64,000 nt of DNA. Origin: Macrocystis pyrifera (taxonomy: Eukaryota; Sar; Phaeophyceae; Laminariales; Laminariaceae). The position numbers were made by a program, and so were the translations under genes. The stretch is taken from assembly GCA_031763025.1 (NCBI GenBank), contig JASSKH010000001.1, forward strand, positions 10,767,102 to 10,831,101, written 5' to 3'. Each line of letters starts with the position of its first letter. Within the stretch, counting starts at the first letter, position 1. Of this stretch, positions 1-27,809 are shown piece after piece. The notes below the pieces were generated by a model that saw only the letters and a program-made list of their open reading frames with translations, did no database searches and was not told the DNA's origin.

Positions 1-150
1 CTGTTATTGTTTGCTTGTTTGGCGGTTGTAGCGCCGCAAAGCTCCAGCAGTTAGTTGCTGTTGCTGTTGCTGTTGCGGACGGTGCCCGCTTGTCTTTTTT
101 TTTTGTGTGAGTGTTTTATTGACGGCACACGTCGTTGGTGTGTTATTGAA

Positions 151-257
151 ATTACGGGGGTCCATAGTTAATAGGACCTACGGTATACATGAAAACCTAT
201 ATATTTACCTATTTATACTAACAAAGTTTGGTCCCGTTAACTATGGACCCCCGTAAT
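151..257. mobile_element. palindromic MITE (CGGGGG family), copy 1
   Basis: About 107 bp: ATTACGGGGGTCCATAGTTA at one end and its inverse at the other, with an A/T centre (AAAACCTATATATTTACCTA). The two halves can pair almost throughout. This copy defines the family; 19 others follow. Confidence 0.85.
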
Positions 258-449
258 AGTAGCGACACACGTTGTTAATGTAGTATCACTGCTGTTGTTG
301 TGGTGGCGCAATTCACGCATGATACATACATACGAAGTCATAAACGGATGCTCCGTGCATCTACAAGTACGTGGATGCCATTGTTTCGCTGCAGTTGGGT
401 CGGCGGATCACAGAGCGTGGCAGAGAGAGAGCGTTTCACAATAAGCGAC

Positions 450-1200
450 GACGCCTTGGCGGGTCATCATGCGGTGCGGTGTGGAGGGACACCTTCGGTT
501 TTGCGGGCGGGGTCGGTGTCGAGGACGGTGTCGGTCTCGACAACTACGACGGCGTCAATGACCGTTCTGGTATCGGCGCCGTGACGGTATTGGTGAAGGT
601 GTCGGTGACGTGTCGATGTCAGTGACGGCGTCGCGACGGTACAAAAGCGTCGGTGACGATGACGGTGTCGACGGCGTGACGTGCCGGTGACGGTTGTTGG
701 TGAAGGCGTCATTGACGATGTAACGTGTCGGTGACGGTCTCGGGTGACGTGTCGGTGTCGGTGACGGCGCCGTGACGGTATAAAAGCGTCGATAACGATG
801 ACCGTGTCGATGACGCGACGTGCCGGTGACGGTGTTAGTGACGGCATATTTGAAGACAGAACGTGTTGGTGACGGCATCATTGACGATGTAACGTGTCGG
901 TGACGGTATCGATGACCGCCTCGGTGACGTGTCCATGTCAGTGACAGCATCGTGACGGTATTAAAGCGTCGATAACGATGACAGTGTTGACCGCGTGACG
1001 TGCAGATGACGGTTGTTCGTGGCGGCATCATTGACGATATAACGTGTTGGTGACGGTGTCGGGGTCAGTGACGGTGCCAGTGGTGTGACTTGTGCCCGTC
1101 ATGGTGAAGCGGCCAGTGCCCGTGACGTGTCGATTTCAGTGACTGCTGTGACGGTGTTAAAACAATGGCGGTGACAGTGTTCTTGAAGAAACACCTCACA
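450..1200. repeat. degenerate GTGACGGTGTCG minisatellite
   Basis: Units of 12-18 bp built from GTGACGGTGTCG and CGGTGACGATGACGGTGTCG. A weaker patch follows at 1520-1740. ORFs through it on both strands are repeat artefacts. Confidence 0.75.
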
Positions 1201-2232
1201 ACGACTTAGGATAGTTCTTCGGGGAGTGGATTATGATATTTTTCCCGGGAATTTTTTCAACTCGCTAATATAAGTGTCATAAACAAATAAATCATGGCCG
1301 GAAGTTCGCGAATCGTGGTCCACTGTATAGTTCGGAATAATTAAAAAATCAGAAAAAAAAAATCGAAAGCGGCGCGGCGCGTTTTTGGCCCGTTTGGGGT
1401 TGGGGTTGGGTGTACGGCCCGTGCCTTCATCCCACCATCGGAATGTGCTTCCTAGCCTGCACCATCGTGAAAAATCACCAGCCCGACCCCTGAACGATGC
1501 ATCCTGACCAACCCGCTGTTAGCAGGCTCGTTAGCGACGGTGTCCGTGACTTGGGTGTTAAGGGACGATGACGTGCCGGTGACGGTGTTCGTGGCGACGG
1601 TGTCAGTGACGATGACGAGCCTATGACGTTGTTAGTGACAAGTGTCGATGATCGTGACGGTCGCGGCCTCGGTGACGGTGCGACAGCAGCAGTGTCGGGT
1701 GCCGGCGTCGAAGAAACAGTGCCTGCCGCGGAAACGGTGGGCACAGCCCCGTTTAGGGCACAGCAGGATAATGTTATCATCGAAAATACCAGGCAGTTGT
1801 TGTGTAGTTAAGGCTGAATTTGCACGCTGACTACTTTATTCAGTCACCATGGCTGTCCCTTGTACGTGTATGTATGCATGCATTATGTATGTAGCAGTAC
1901 AGTAGTAGCCGCTGTTGTTTTTTTGCTGCAGCTTGCTTCTGTTTTCTTGATGTCCTGCAACTTGAAATAGCTTCAGGCAGTTTATATCCCAGTATACATT
2001 ATATATATATATATATATGGGGACTTGGGCCGTTCGACATAAACCGGTACATACGCACATGCACTCACTCCCGTCAAGGTTTGCTGGGCCTCGAGCTGAT
2101 TTTGTACCGTCGACAGGCGCATAAAGAACAACGCGGTATACCGTTTTATGGCGATCTTGACGGGTGATGGACGCGTTCTAGCCCAACATGTTTGTGCTTT
2201 TGCTTATAGAAGACCGCAGTGCACTGTGGCAT
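1201..2232. other. unassigned sequence
   Basis: It contains the second minisatellite patch (1520-1740) and a TA run (2001-2018). I see no gene. Confidence 0.4.
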
Positions 2233-2425
2233 GGGGGGGGGTGTACTCGATATCGTACATGGCCGTAGTTGTATGACCATAATAGATTCGCATCCCTACA
2301 ACTGCCAGGACTGAGCACGTCGGGTTTTCACCGACCAGGCAGATATTTCTTGCACCAAGCGCCAAACGCCGTGAGGCGTTGGGCGAGCTGCAACCTACGA
2401 AGAACCGCTTGCGAGGCAGATTTTT
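2233..2425 (-). mobile_element. family B 3' end with C tail
   Basis: Minus-strand reading runs from TCTGCCTCGCAAGCGGTTCT to TACGATATCGAGTACACCCCC. It matches the family B copies at 38746-38950 and 44130-44320. Confidence 0.65.
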
Positions 2426-3474
2426 TTTTCGGTAGGGGGGGGGGAGTGGGGGCTCAAACCACCTTTTCAAGCTGGGTCGAGTCGTACAAAAGTTATTTAA
2501 CCCTTTTCGGACTGCGGTTAGTTCCGTTTAGTGGACAAACTACTCAAAAGAAAGTTTGAGTTGTTGGTCCCCCAAACTGGACTACTGTGCAGTCTTGAAC
2601 GGGCCTTTTTATTCGTGCCGTACGCAGGTGACCCTCAACCATCTTCTCGAATGTGTAAGTGGTAAGCTGCCCCTCTCCGTGCACACGGGCATTGTGATGA
2701 ATTGATAACCTGCTGCTGTACTGGAAACGCTGTCATCCTTTGTTTTCCGGAATTTACGGGGAAGCAACAAATGACGCGCCATCATACACCATACTGCTGT
2801 CGTTGCTATTAATAGTAGTTGTGTTCGATGTCGCTTTCTTCCACAAATATCTGCTTCTGTTATGATGTCCTGCTTTCTACTGCCTGCTGTTCCTGCTGCT
2901 GCTGGGTTTGGGCAGCCCCCGCGACACTAGGCCGCTCGCGAGTGCAGGTACAGCGTTTCAAAACCATCGACGGCGCGCGACGAGAGCAAAGAGAGCGACT
3001 TGGCGTTTTGCAATCCGGCGGGGCCAAACTGCGATCACAACGAAGGCCAAAGAGCAAAAAAAGAGATAAAAAAAGCATAAACGAAAAAAAGAAGAGTAAT
3101 TTCACTCCTTGATGCTTTGACAGATGCTTGCTGCTGAATGCAATGTATTAATATTACCATAATACATCATGTACCATATCCTTACCATTTGCACCCCATT
3201 CCAAATCGAAATCGTCATCACCGTCATCATCATCCGTGGCGGAAGCAAATTGCGGAAGAGCCTCCTCGCCCCCCCCCCCCCCCCCAGGTCATCGATGTAT
3301 TTGAACAACTGCAACCACGCTTTTGGGCAACAACCTACATGTGTGAACCATCAGAGTGGGGAGAAGTTTTGAATGTCCCGTTAGTCATAAAAAAAAAAAA
3401 CAATGAAAAACAAAAAAGGGGGGTCAACAAGAAAAGAAAAGAAAAAATGAAGACAAGAAAGCGTTTTTTTTCCA

Positions 3475-3509
<35 letters not shown>

Positions 3510-4000
3510 ACGAAAGACGAAAAAAACTCCCACCACCGATTCGTATCCGTACGCCCGTACTACTATTAATACTGTACTTTTGGCTCCCCGGGGCTGGTGT
3601 GCGTTGGCGGTGGTGATGGTGGTGAATGCAGTGATGGGTTAACCCTCAGACCGCTAGAGAGCAATCGGGCGGAATTCAAAAATTCAAAACTTGACCCAAC
3701 GAACGAAATATCGTAGTACCAAAAATCACGAAATAAAAAACAAAACAAATCGTGGCAAAATGTCAATCAAAAGTATGAAAGAATGAATTAATTGAATGCG
3801 CCCATTTCGTCGAGGAGTTCCCACGGCGTGAGGCAGAGGCATGCAATTGGATGGGGTGGGGTGGGAGCGTTCCCCGGCCCCTCCTCACGTGCGTGGACGT
3901 TCCCCGCTCCGAATATCTACAGCGTACACTTTTTCGCACCGCCCTCCCACTCAAGATTGCCTCATACCGACGACAATGCACCCCCATGCCACCCCCCCCA

Positions 4001-4090
<90 letters not shown>

Positions 4091-4407
4091 TCCCCCCCCT
4101 CCCCCCTTGCAAAAAGTTTGCCGAAGCACGCGCTAACGTACACCACGTCCTTACCGGCAGCAGCCAAGGGAGGCGGGGGGGTGGGGGGTGGGTACTCGAT
4201 ATCATGCATGGCCGTAAGTCGTATGACCATAGACCCTCCCATCCCTACAATACCGGGACGGAGCACGTCGGGTTTTCACCGACCAGACAGGCATATAGGG
4301 GGGTGGGGGGGGGGACCTTTCACGGTAACAATTACGTATGGCACCGTGGAAGCGAAAACCAAAACCTACTCTCGAGGGAGACATGCGTGCTCATACAGCG
4401 CGCAACG

Positions 4408-4444
<37 letters not shown>

Positions 4445-5351
4445 CGTCCCTCCCCCGCAATCCTTTCCACTCTCTCTTGTTTAACGATATCCTCGGCAAA
4501 ACAAAATCACAGAGAGACGGCTAGGCTTCGGCTTCCTGATTTCGTCCGAAAAAAAACGCTCGCGGTATGCAAAAACAAGTGCGCGAAAAAAAGAAAAAAA
4601 GAAAAACCAACTAAAAAAAAGGAGGAAAAAAAAAAACAACGTCACTTTCGCCAAAAATGAGCGGCACCACTGGAGGAAGGAGGGGAAGGAGGAGGAGGAG
4701 GAGGAGGAGGGCGAGGGCGAGGACAAGAAAAAAACACACAAGCACAAGGGAACAAGCTGGAACAAAGACGACGCAACCCAGGAGGTGGAGGGCCGGGCAG
4801 CGTCGACTTAACACGACCACCAATACCCCGTCCTATTCCACCCCGCCACAGCCAAAACCGGGAGCCGGACCCTTCTGTCTGCGTCCCTGTCTCCGCCTCC
4901 ATCTCCGTCCACGACCCTCCCACTCCGACAAGAACGCCGAAAAGGCATGTAGAAAGAGCGCCGAGAGTCTCCCCTCCGCCTCCTCTCCCGCCCGTCCTCC
5001 GGCGCTCAGAGTCCTCTCTCCCTCAACCGGCGGCGCCATCAATCAAAAACGTACAGTGGTAAGCAACGTACAATGAGCTTGCCCCCCCCTCCCCCCCCCT
5101 CGCTCTCCCCCAACCTCCTTCCTCCCCTCCCCCACTACCCCCCCTATGCCCACCCCCCCCCAGCCCCCTCCTCCGTGCCCCCCCACCCTCCCCCCCAAAC
5201 CGCCTGCAGCATGCAAACACAAAAAAAAGACAAAAATGAAACCAGTCATACGTACTCGTACGTAGTACTTTTCGTTTCCTTCTTTTTTTCCTCAAGGCCC
5301 GATTAAGGAGACCGCGACCGAACGCGACCGAAACATCCCAGCGCGCGCGCG
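2426..5351. other. homopolymer-rich region downstream of RAD6
   Basis: C tracts at 3270-3286, 4002-4089 (over 80 C with few breaks) and 4410-4443, an A run at 3474-3507, and purine/pyrimidine-rich stretches (4670-4730, 5080-5190). The RAD6 3' UTR should lie at the right end. I see no gene. Confidence 0.45.
4174..4296 (-). mobile_element. truncated family B 3' end with C tail
   Basis: Minus-strand CTGGTCGGTGAAAACCCGAC...CATGCATGATATCGAGTACC, then a C-rich tail. Confidence 0.6.
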
Positions 5352-20711
<15,360 letters not shown>

Positions 20712-21243
20712 ACCTAAGCTGCTGCCCTAAGCGCCTCGCCGAGTGTGAGCGATTCTGCCTACGCACTCGCAGAGAAGGGGAACTTATTTCCCCCCTCTCA
20801 CGCACACTCTGGGTCTCCCCCTCTGCCTCCCCCTCTTTCCCCCTTTTCTCCAGCGAACGAGTCCGGGGACTGCGACGAAGAAGTCCGTCTCTCGCGACCC
20901 GATTGGCGTGAGGGTTGGGGACGCGCTGTCACTGCTGCCGCTACTGCCGCTGGCACGGCGGTTTGTATGCCCCTCCTCGCTTCTTCGCAGTCGTTTAGTT
21001 GTTGTTCTCACGTACTACACTCCGGTGTGTTGTGTGGACTTCGCAGTGGTCGTGTCGAGTGCCCGAGTGTCGTGTGTCGGTCTGCCCGGCGTTTGGAAAA
21101 AAATAAAATATAACGCGGGATGTTCAACAAGATATTGAGGCGTTGTTTTCACCACTGCTCTAGAGCTTTCGTTTGTTGGGTGCTTTATTTGTGGACTCTG
21201 GACTCTCTGCTCCGTTGTGATCCCTGTCGCCCCGCCAGCCGCC
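20712..21243. promoter_or_regulatory. presumed divergent 5' region of RAD6
   Basis: This 530-bp stretch lies between the RAD6 start codon and the small plus-strand ORF at 21244. It is pyrimidine-rich next to RAD6 (CCCCCTCTGCCTCCCCCTC) and holds no transposon I recognise, unlike its surroundings, which fits a 5' UTR/promoter. No TATA box is evident. Confidence 0.35.
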
Positions 21244-21396
21244 ATGTCTGGCCTGCAACAAGGTCTCCGGAGGCTCACGCAGGTGGGCATGGGTATATTT
21301 ACCGCCATTTGGACAGCGCTCGTATGGCGGCTGTACAACAACAGCAATACATACAAGTATTCTGTTTGTTCGGGCAACAAATGTCGCGACTCGTGA
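21244..21396 (+). CDS. small ORF, single membrane segment, or first exon of an unknown gene
   Basis: The ATG has a good context (CCGCC before it) and lies 533 bp from the RAD6 start on the opposite strand. The 50-codon ORF reads MSGLQQGLRRLTQ and then a hydrophobic run (VGMGIFTAIWTALVWRLY) before a stop. It may be a short membrane protein. Alternatively the CAG/GTGGGC at codon 13 could be a splice donor, making this the first exon of a gene whose later exons I cannot find. No family is recognised. Confidence 0.25.
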   Translation: MSGLQQGLRRLTQVGMGIFTAIWTALVWRLYNNSNTYKYSVCSGNKCRDS

Positions 21397-21709
21397 CTCG
21401 TGACAAAAAACGAGAAAAACGCGCGAATTGTCCATTCGCAAACCGTCACATCATTATTTCATGACTTTTTGTCGCGAATTCGTATCCAGAGTGTAGCTGT
21501 AACACGTACTGCTGTTACATAAATACGCAGCGGTACAGCAAGCAGCAGTGCTCGTAGCATACCAGGTAGTCATGTACGTGAAAAGACGTACGCGTACGTA
21601 GTTTATGTTTTTTTGTACAATGCCATGTAGAGAGCTATTCGTAGATAGATATCATCGCCCTCTTGTATTAAAAATATTATATGGTACTTTCGACACTTTG
21701 TTTTCAACT

Positions 21710-21822
21710 ATTATGGGGGGGGGGTCCATAGTAAATAGGACCTAGGGTACACACAAAAAAACTATATATTTCCCTGTTTTTACTAACAGTATTTGGTCCT
21801 ATTTACTATGGACCCCCGTAAT
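21710..21822. mobile_element. palindromic MITE, copy 7
   Basis: The left G run is expanded to 9. It lies between genes. Confidence 0.8.
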
Positions 21823-22425
21823 AGAAAAAACTGCCGGCACTTAATGCCCTCGTCGTGTGTTTTCCTAGGAGTTTGCGCTTTGACCCACACCCTCTCGAGT
21901 AAAAAAATCTGCTCGTCCTGTGGTTCGTCGTATTATAAACCTACCTGTGGTATATAATTATGTGAATCGGACGTCCTGTACTGCTGTTTGTTCTGCTACT
22001 ATTATTATACCGCTGTACGTACTCGTAGTCGTAGTACGTTTTTTTATGGAGGCTTTCTTCGTGACGAGTGACTTTCGAAGAACCGTTTGAGCGACCGCTT
22101 CCTTGCCTCTATCAACCCCGAAATAAGTACTCGCGCTCGATCAACTTTTATGATGGCTTCTTCCTCGATCTCTCTCCCTGAATTAAAAAATATTCGAGGA
22201 AAAGGCTGTGTGTAGTGATGTGTAAGCATGTGACAGACGACCCTGTCTAGAGATGTATTACTACAAATCCTTAGTAGTGTGATGGGAAGAAACCCTGGTT
22301 CGACTCGACATCTATCTATGGTACTTTCCCTTTCTTGGGGCCGCTCCTACACGAACCCAAAAAAAAATCACGATTCGTGACTTTTTGGCATATGCCAAAA
22401 GCTCACGACCAGTGACATTTCAGTT

Positions 22426-23865
22426 CTAAGGGCCACTCCTCCTAACGAACAAAAAAAAATCACGATTCTTGAGATTTTTGTCGTGAATCGTGATTTTTTT
22501 GTCGTGAATTCACGACAAACAAAATCACGATTCATGACGCCAATTTTTTTAGCTTTTCCCTAAAAAAAAACAAAATCACGATTCGTGACATTTGTCGTGT
22601 CTCAAAATACGCCTGATCAAGGCACTACGCAACCCACGTGCACCGACGGTATCCGATGGTCGGCATAGGGGCATGGCAGACTTTGCTTCGTACGCCGCTT
22701 GTGGGCAACGGGCGGCTACCCAAAGACACCGCTGGGCGCGGGCTACGAGGAGGTTGTGGCCTCGAAATTTCCAGGAGGAGGAGCCACTGCTGGAAGACAA
22801 ACGCGAAAATGACCTGGGGATGTCACAGGCCAGGCCGGGCCGACGGCCTGTGAGATGGGATCTCGCGAAACGAGCTTGGCCGACGGCCGGTGAAGTTGGA
22901 ATCTCGCAGGCTGGGTCAGGCTTCGGCCCGCAATTCGAATATGTCACGGGCTGGGCCAGGTGCGGACGGCCCAGCCCGGCCTGGCCGTGCCCCACTCTCG
23001 AGAGTTTGCTCCACACCCCCAAAAAACGTTGGGTTTGAAATATCAGAACTTTAACTATTTGAAAATATCACGAAACGCGACGTTTTTCGGCTTTTTTCGT
23101 TAGAACTGAAATGTCACGGATCGTGATCTTTTGGCATGCCTAAAAATCACGAATCGTGATTTTTTTTCGGTTCGTTAGGAACGGCCCTAACAAAAAAAGC
23201 CGAAAAACTCACGTTTCCTGATATTTTCAAGTATGAATAGTAAAAATTCCGATATTTCAAACCCAACGTTTTTTGGGGGTGGAGTCAACTCTCGAGAGTG
23301 GGGCACGGCCAGGTCGGGCTGGGCCGTCCGCGCCTGGCCCAGCCCGTGATATATTCAAATCACGGGCCGAAGCCTGACCCAGCCTGCGAGATTCCAATTT
23401 CACCGACCGTCGGCCAAGCTCGGTTCGCGAGATTCCATCTCGCAGGGCGTCTGCCCGGCCTGGCCTGTAACATCATCAGGTCATTTTCGCGTTTCTCTTC
23501 CAGCAGTGGCTCCTCCTCCTCGAAATTTCGAGGCCACAACCTCTTCGTTAGCCCATGCCCAGCGGTGTCTTTGGGTAGCCGCCCGTTGTTCACAAGCGGC
23601 GTACGAAGCAGAGTCTGCCATGCCCCTATACCGACCTTCGGATACCGCTGGTGCGCGTGGGTTGCGTAGTGCCTTGATCAGGCGTGTTTTGAGACACGAC
23701 AAAGGTCACGAATCGTGATTTCGTTTTTTTTAGGGAAAAGCTAAAAAATTGGCGTTATGTATCGTGATTTTTTTTTTTGTCGTGAATTCACGGCAAAAAA
23801 TCACGATTCACGACAAAAATCTCACGAATCGTGCTTTTTTTTCGTTACATAGGAGTGGCCCTTAG
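22426..23865. mobile_element. foldback element, arms about 650 bp, GC-rich interior
   Basis: It begins CTAAGGGCCACTCCT and ends AGGAGTGGCCCTTAG. The arms pair through CACGATTCGTGA motifs, a GC-rich block (GGGCCGTCCGCGCCTGG type) and AACCCAACGTTTTTTGGGGG. A central loop (about 23089-23189) repeats, inverted, the sequence just left of the element (22345-22425). The ORFs in the arms mirror each other and are not genes. Confidence 0.75.
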
Positions 23866-24267
23866 AGGGTAGCGTGCAGGACTCGCCAGGTTTTGGTACA
23901 GGATCGGTACGGATGATCTCGACGAAATGACCATCAACGATGATGGAGAAGAAGGGGTGTGTGCGAGGTGCGGGCCTTGCATTCCAATCTGCAGAGGTTA
24001 GTTGCCACGGGACAACTTCACTGATGCTGGACCGGCCCTAAATCGAGTGAAAAAAAGAAAAAAAAAGGAACGAACAGCAGAAGAACTGAAAAACATGTGA
24101 GTTTTATCGGTCAAACTAAAAAAAAATGAGATGTAGAGATCCCGATACGTCCGTTTCACGTATAATTTCGTTTTTTTTCAAGTCCCAGAGTACTTAATCT
24201 TTCAGCTTTACGACATGGGTGTAAATGTGGAGCCCCGGTGGCTTGGTAGGTGGTCCGCGTGCCTGTC

Positions 24268-25785
24268 GGTATCACTTCTGAAAACGCTCTGATATGATAT
24301 ATGATATATTTGTAAAAAAAAAGTGATATATGATATGATATTATATAGAATCTATCATATCATATCTAATATGATATGATATATCATATCATATATCATA
24401 TCATATCATATGATATGACAGAAAACCCTCCCAAGCGCCCGAGAATCTCCCGATATCCACTTTTTTCTTCGAAGATGTATCATATCATATATCATATCAT
24501 ATCATATGATATGACAGAAAACCCTCCCAAGCGCCCGAGAATCTCCCGATATCCACTTTTTTCTTCGAAGATCCGCGTTCTTCGAGATACCCTGACATGG
24601 CTCCAGCTAATCTAGCTCGCTCACAAGGAGCCATCGTAGCTTGTCTGCCGTAGTCCACAGCAGCAGCAGTCGTTCTCGCGGCATGGTCTTCTTCGTGGTT
24701 CGCGTTATTAATCTGTATTAGTTGGAGTTGTCGTTGTTTAATCTTTTTAACGATGATTTTTTTCGTATTTCGGCTTGCTTGTGTATGATAAAGAAGGGCG
24801 GAGTGCTGCTGTTGATTTCGGGGTGAAGATTCTAGCATGTGTGTGGTCTCGTCAGTGTTAATTGCAGTCTTGATGATAGGATACTCTATTTTGAGGACAA
24901 CAAGCGGTTGAAATTGTAATTGTTGCGAGCATTAATTGTATTGACTGGTGATTGCACAGCTAGCTGCTGTGCATGCCTTGGGCCCGAGGTATACTATTAA
25001 CAATTGATTTATGATTGTTGCGTGCGTAATACGCACCTTACAGCAATGTGCGCCTTGTTTATTCCGTGGAGGAAGCGAAATATATGCTGCTGTTGTACTA
25101 CCAGGTACGTACGTACGTACGTACGTACGTACCTGGTATAGCTGGTATTATAATATAATAATAGCCTACCAGGTACTATACTGCTGTATAGTATAGGTGT
25201 CGTAGGCGAGTAGAGCCTGGTAGAGAGAGCAGTTAAAATATACTATTAATACCAATTAAAAACATGCAGAGGTTTCCAACAACTATTTTAACTCTCGGCG
25301 TCATGACATGAATACATTATTATTACTGATGCTACTTTATACTGCTTATCTCTCGCTGGCTGTGTGCAACATCACCCACCTTTCGTCCCAGCGTGTGTGC
25401 TCGAAAACGTTGTACGAGTACTATATACGGTTCGCCCTACTACTACTGACGCTGGGCACATGTTGTTTGACTATTGAAATATCTGCTTACCAGCAGTCAG
25501 TGCAAGAGCATTACACACCACCCCACCCCAACCCAACCCAACCCAAGAACGTCCTTGGCAATATACTGCTGTGCGGCCTCAAAGAAAGCTGAAATCGTGA
25601 CTTTTATTCCGTATCATATCACATATGCTATCATATGATATGATCTATCGATATCATATATTATGATATGATATGATATGATATGATATATCATATCACG
25701 GGTTTTTTTTTGTGACATTGATACGCTTATATCATATCACATATCGTATAATATATCACATTTTGTGATATGATACCGACCTCTA
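24268..25785. mobile_element. AT-palindrome-rich element inserted in a SINE
   Basis: Its ends share GGTATCA/TGATACC in inverted orientation and are dense in ATGATATC-type palindromes. The copy is flanked by the 5-bp repeat CTGTC (24263-24267 and 25786-25790). It includes a 112-bp direct duplication (about 24360-24570) and otherwise unique AT-rich sequence with no recognisable coding region. Confidence 0.55.
25097..25142. repeat. ACGT array bounded by TACCAGGTA and TACCTGGTA
   Basis: A perfect palindrome: TACCAGGTACG, ACGT units, CGTACCTGGTA. Confidence 0.7.
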
Positions 25786-26120
25786 CTGTCAAGATCAATT
25801 TCGTGGGTTCAAGTCTCACCGAGTGCATGCTCACAGGAACTTTTTCTTGCATAAAAAATTGATACGCGGAAAGCGCGAAAGCGTGAGTTGGCTACATTCG
25901 ATGAAAATTGACGAGCAGTGGGAATGCTGAACCCTACGCGCGACAAAAACTAAAGGCACGTACCAGGGGGAAGAAGGGACGACACCTGTGACCACGGCTT
26001 GTCCAGAAGATCGTCGAGGGCAAAACCTCCTACGAATGGGCTGGAAAGTAAAAGTGATGGAAGAAAAATAAATATATAAACGAAACATGCATGGGTTACA
26101 CAGGGACGAAAAGGAACAGA

Positions 26121-27179
26121 GGAGGAGCTCTGAGCGTTGGAATGAAGTTCCGATGAAGTTTCTACGACCGGTTGGCAAGCGCACGATGGCCGAAGTAGTG
26201 CATGTGGCTGGCACGCGGGTTGTCTGCTAACGGCGCGAGCAGTCATGGGCAGGGGGGGTATGACCAAGGAGTCCCCTCGCAAGTAACCGGCGGGGGATCA
26301 GGAAGTGGCTGTGGCCGTATATTATTCGACATGAGTGCTGCTCAACATTCAAACGTCTGCCATCGAGCAGCGACGGCCGATGCACAACTTCTAGAGCATT
26401 CCGGAGGGAGCGGGTTGGACCACGAGAACCGCCTGCTGTGGAGGGTGGCTCGAGTGTGCGAGTTGTGCCTGTTCACCGTCGCTGTTGAGCCATTCTGACA
26501 AATTGCACCACGTACAAATTCAACACGGAAAATTGCACCACGTACAAATTCAACACGGATTTTTTTTTTTTTTTTGTCTGTCTTAACGAGGGAACAAAAC
26601 GGGGGAAAAAAAACAAAAGAAAGGAACAGACTCCCGCCTTTTCGTTAAAGACAGCAGATTGATTTGAGTTCTAACGAGAAAAAAAAAAATGACGAAAAAA
26701 ATCAGAAGCTGACTCAACTTTGTACGCTGTGCAATTTTTCAGAATAACTCAACAGCCGCAGCACGTACGTGCGTGATTCTCGGCGATAGCGCTCAACAAC
26801 GACGGTGGATAGACACAACTCGCACACGCGAGGCACCCTCCACAGCAGGCGGTTCTCGCGATCCAACCCGCTCCGTCCGGAGTGCTCTAGAAGAAGTTGT
26901 GTATCGACCATCACTGTTCGATGGCAGACGTTTGAAGTTGAGTGGCACTCATTATTGTCGAACAATATACCGCCACAGACAGGCCCTTCCTGATCCCCCG
27001 GTTTCTTGCGAGGGCACCCCCTCCTTGGTCATACCCCCCCCTGCCCATGCATGCTCGCGCCGTTAGCAGACAACCCGCGTGGCAGCCACATGCACTACTA
27101 CTTCCTCCGCCATAGTGCGCTTGCCAGCCGGTCGTAGAAACTTTATCGGAACTTCATTCCAACGCTCAGAGCTCCTCCC
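26121..27179. mobile_element. foldback element, arms about 380 bp
   Basis: The left arm starts GGAGGAGCTCTGAGCGTTGG and the right arm ends CCAACGCTCAGAGCTCCTCC. The pairing includes GGCAGACGTTTGAA/TTCAAACGTCTGCC and CACCCTCCACAGCAGGCGG. The spacer (about 26500-26790) is A/T-rich. It directly follows SINE 1 (24231-26080). Confidence 0.75.
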
Positions 27180-27628
27180 TTAAGCTCTTTTTCGCCCCTG
27201 AGTAACCCATGTTTCGTTTATTACTTGACAACCGTTCCGTAAAAATTAGGTGCGTTGAGGACTTGAAAAAACGAAAATGCGAAAACGGAGGTGTCGGGAT
27301 CTTTACGTCTATTTCTTGAAAAAAATGATTTAATAAAACGCACGTGCTCCTTATTATTAGTTCTGCGCGTCGTTTTTTTGTTTCGTTTTTCCAGAATCGT
27401 TTTTTTTTTTTTTGCCTCCTTGAAGACCGGCCCTGTGACGAGAACAAAATAGTCCAGGAGTATGAGTGACCCTACTACTGCTGTTGTAGTCGTACAAGAA
27501 GATAAGGGTATCCACGACCTCGGCGAATGGTGGGACCTTCGCGGGAAAACATCCATGCGACGGTTTGGTGGAAGACCTGGAACCCACACAAGCAGCAATT
27601 TTTTTTTTGGCGTAGTAAGAGAAGTTTC

Positions 27629-27744
27629 TATTCCGGGCGACCATAGTAAAAATGACCTTACTGCTGTAATATTTTTAGTAAAAAGAAGTATTTATATAGA
27701 TTTTGTGCGTACGGTAGGTCCTACTTACTATGGTCCACCGTGAT
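27629..27744. mobile_element. palindromic MITE, copy 8, divergent
   Basis: The ends have decayed to ATTCCGGGCGACC and GGTCCACCGTGAT. It lies just before the 43-bp minisatellite. Confidence 0.7.
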
Positions 27745-27809
27745 AGTTACAAAGGTCGTCAGATTACCAGTCCTCCAGGTACCAGTCCTTCTAGCTTATT
27801 GCCGTAGCC

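Larger units (their letters stand above)
24231..26080 (+). mobile_element. SINE family 1 copy split by a 1.5-kb insertion
   Basis: The tRNA-like head (24231-24267, ending GTGCCTGTC) and the rest (25791-26080, starting AAGATCAATTTCGTGGGTTC with a clean B box) belong to one SINE. They are separated by an AT-rich element at 24268-25785 flanked by CTGTC on both sides. Confidence 0.75.

Noticed and set aside
3763..4660. Poly-Pro and poly-Gly open frames
   Set aside because: They are translations of a C homopolymer and flanking C-tailed repeats.
22576..23718. Paired ~148- and ~123-codon frames on both strands
   Set aside because: They are symmetric images within the foldback arms 22426-23865; no protein family is recognised.
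24290..25780. CRISPR-like spaced ATGATATC repeats
   Set aside because: These are simple AT palindromes of irregular spacing at the ends of a mobile element in a eukaryotic genome.
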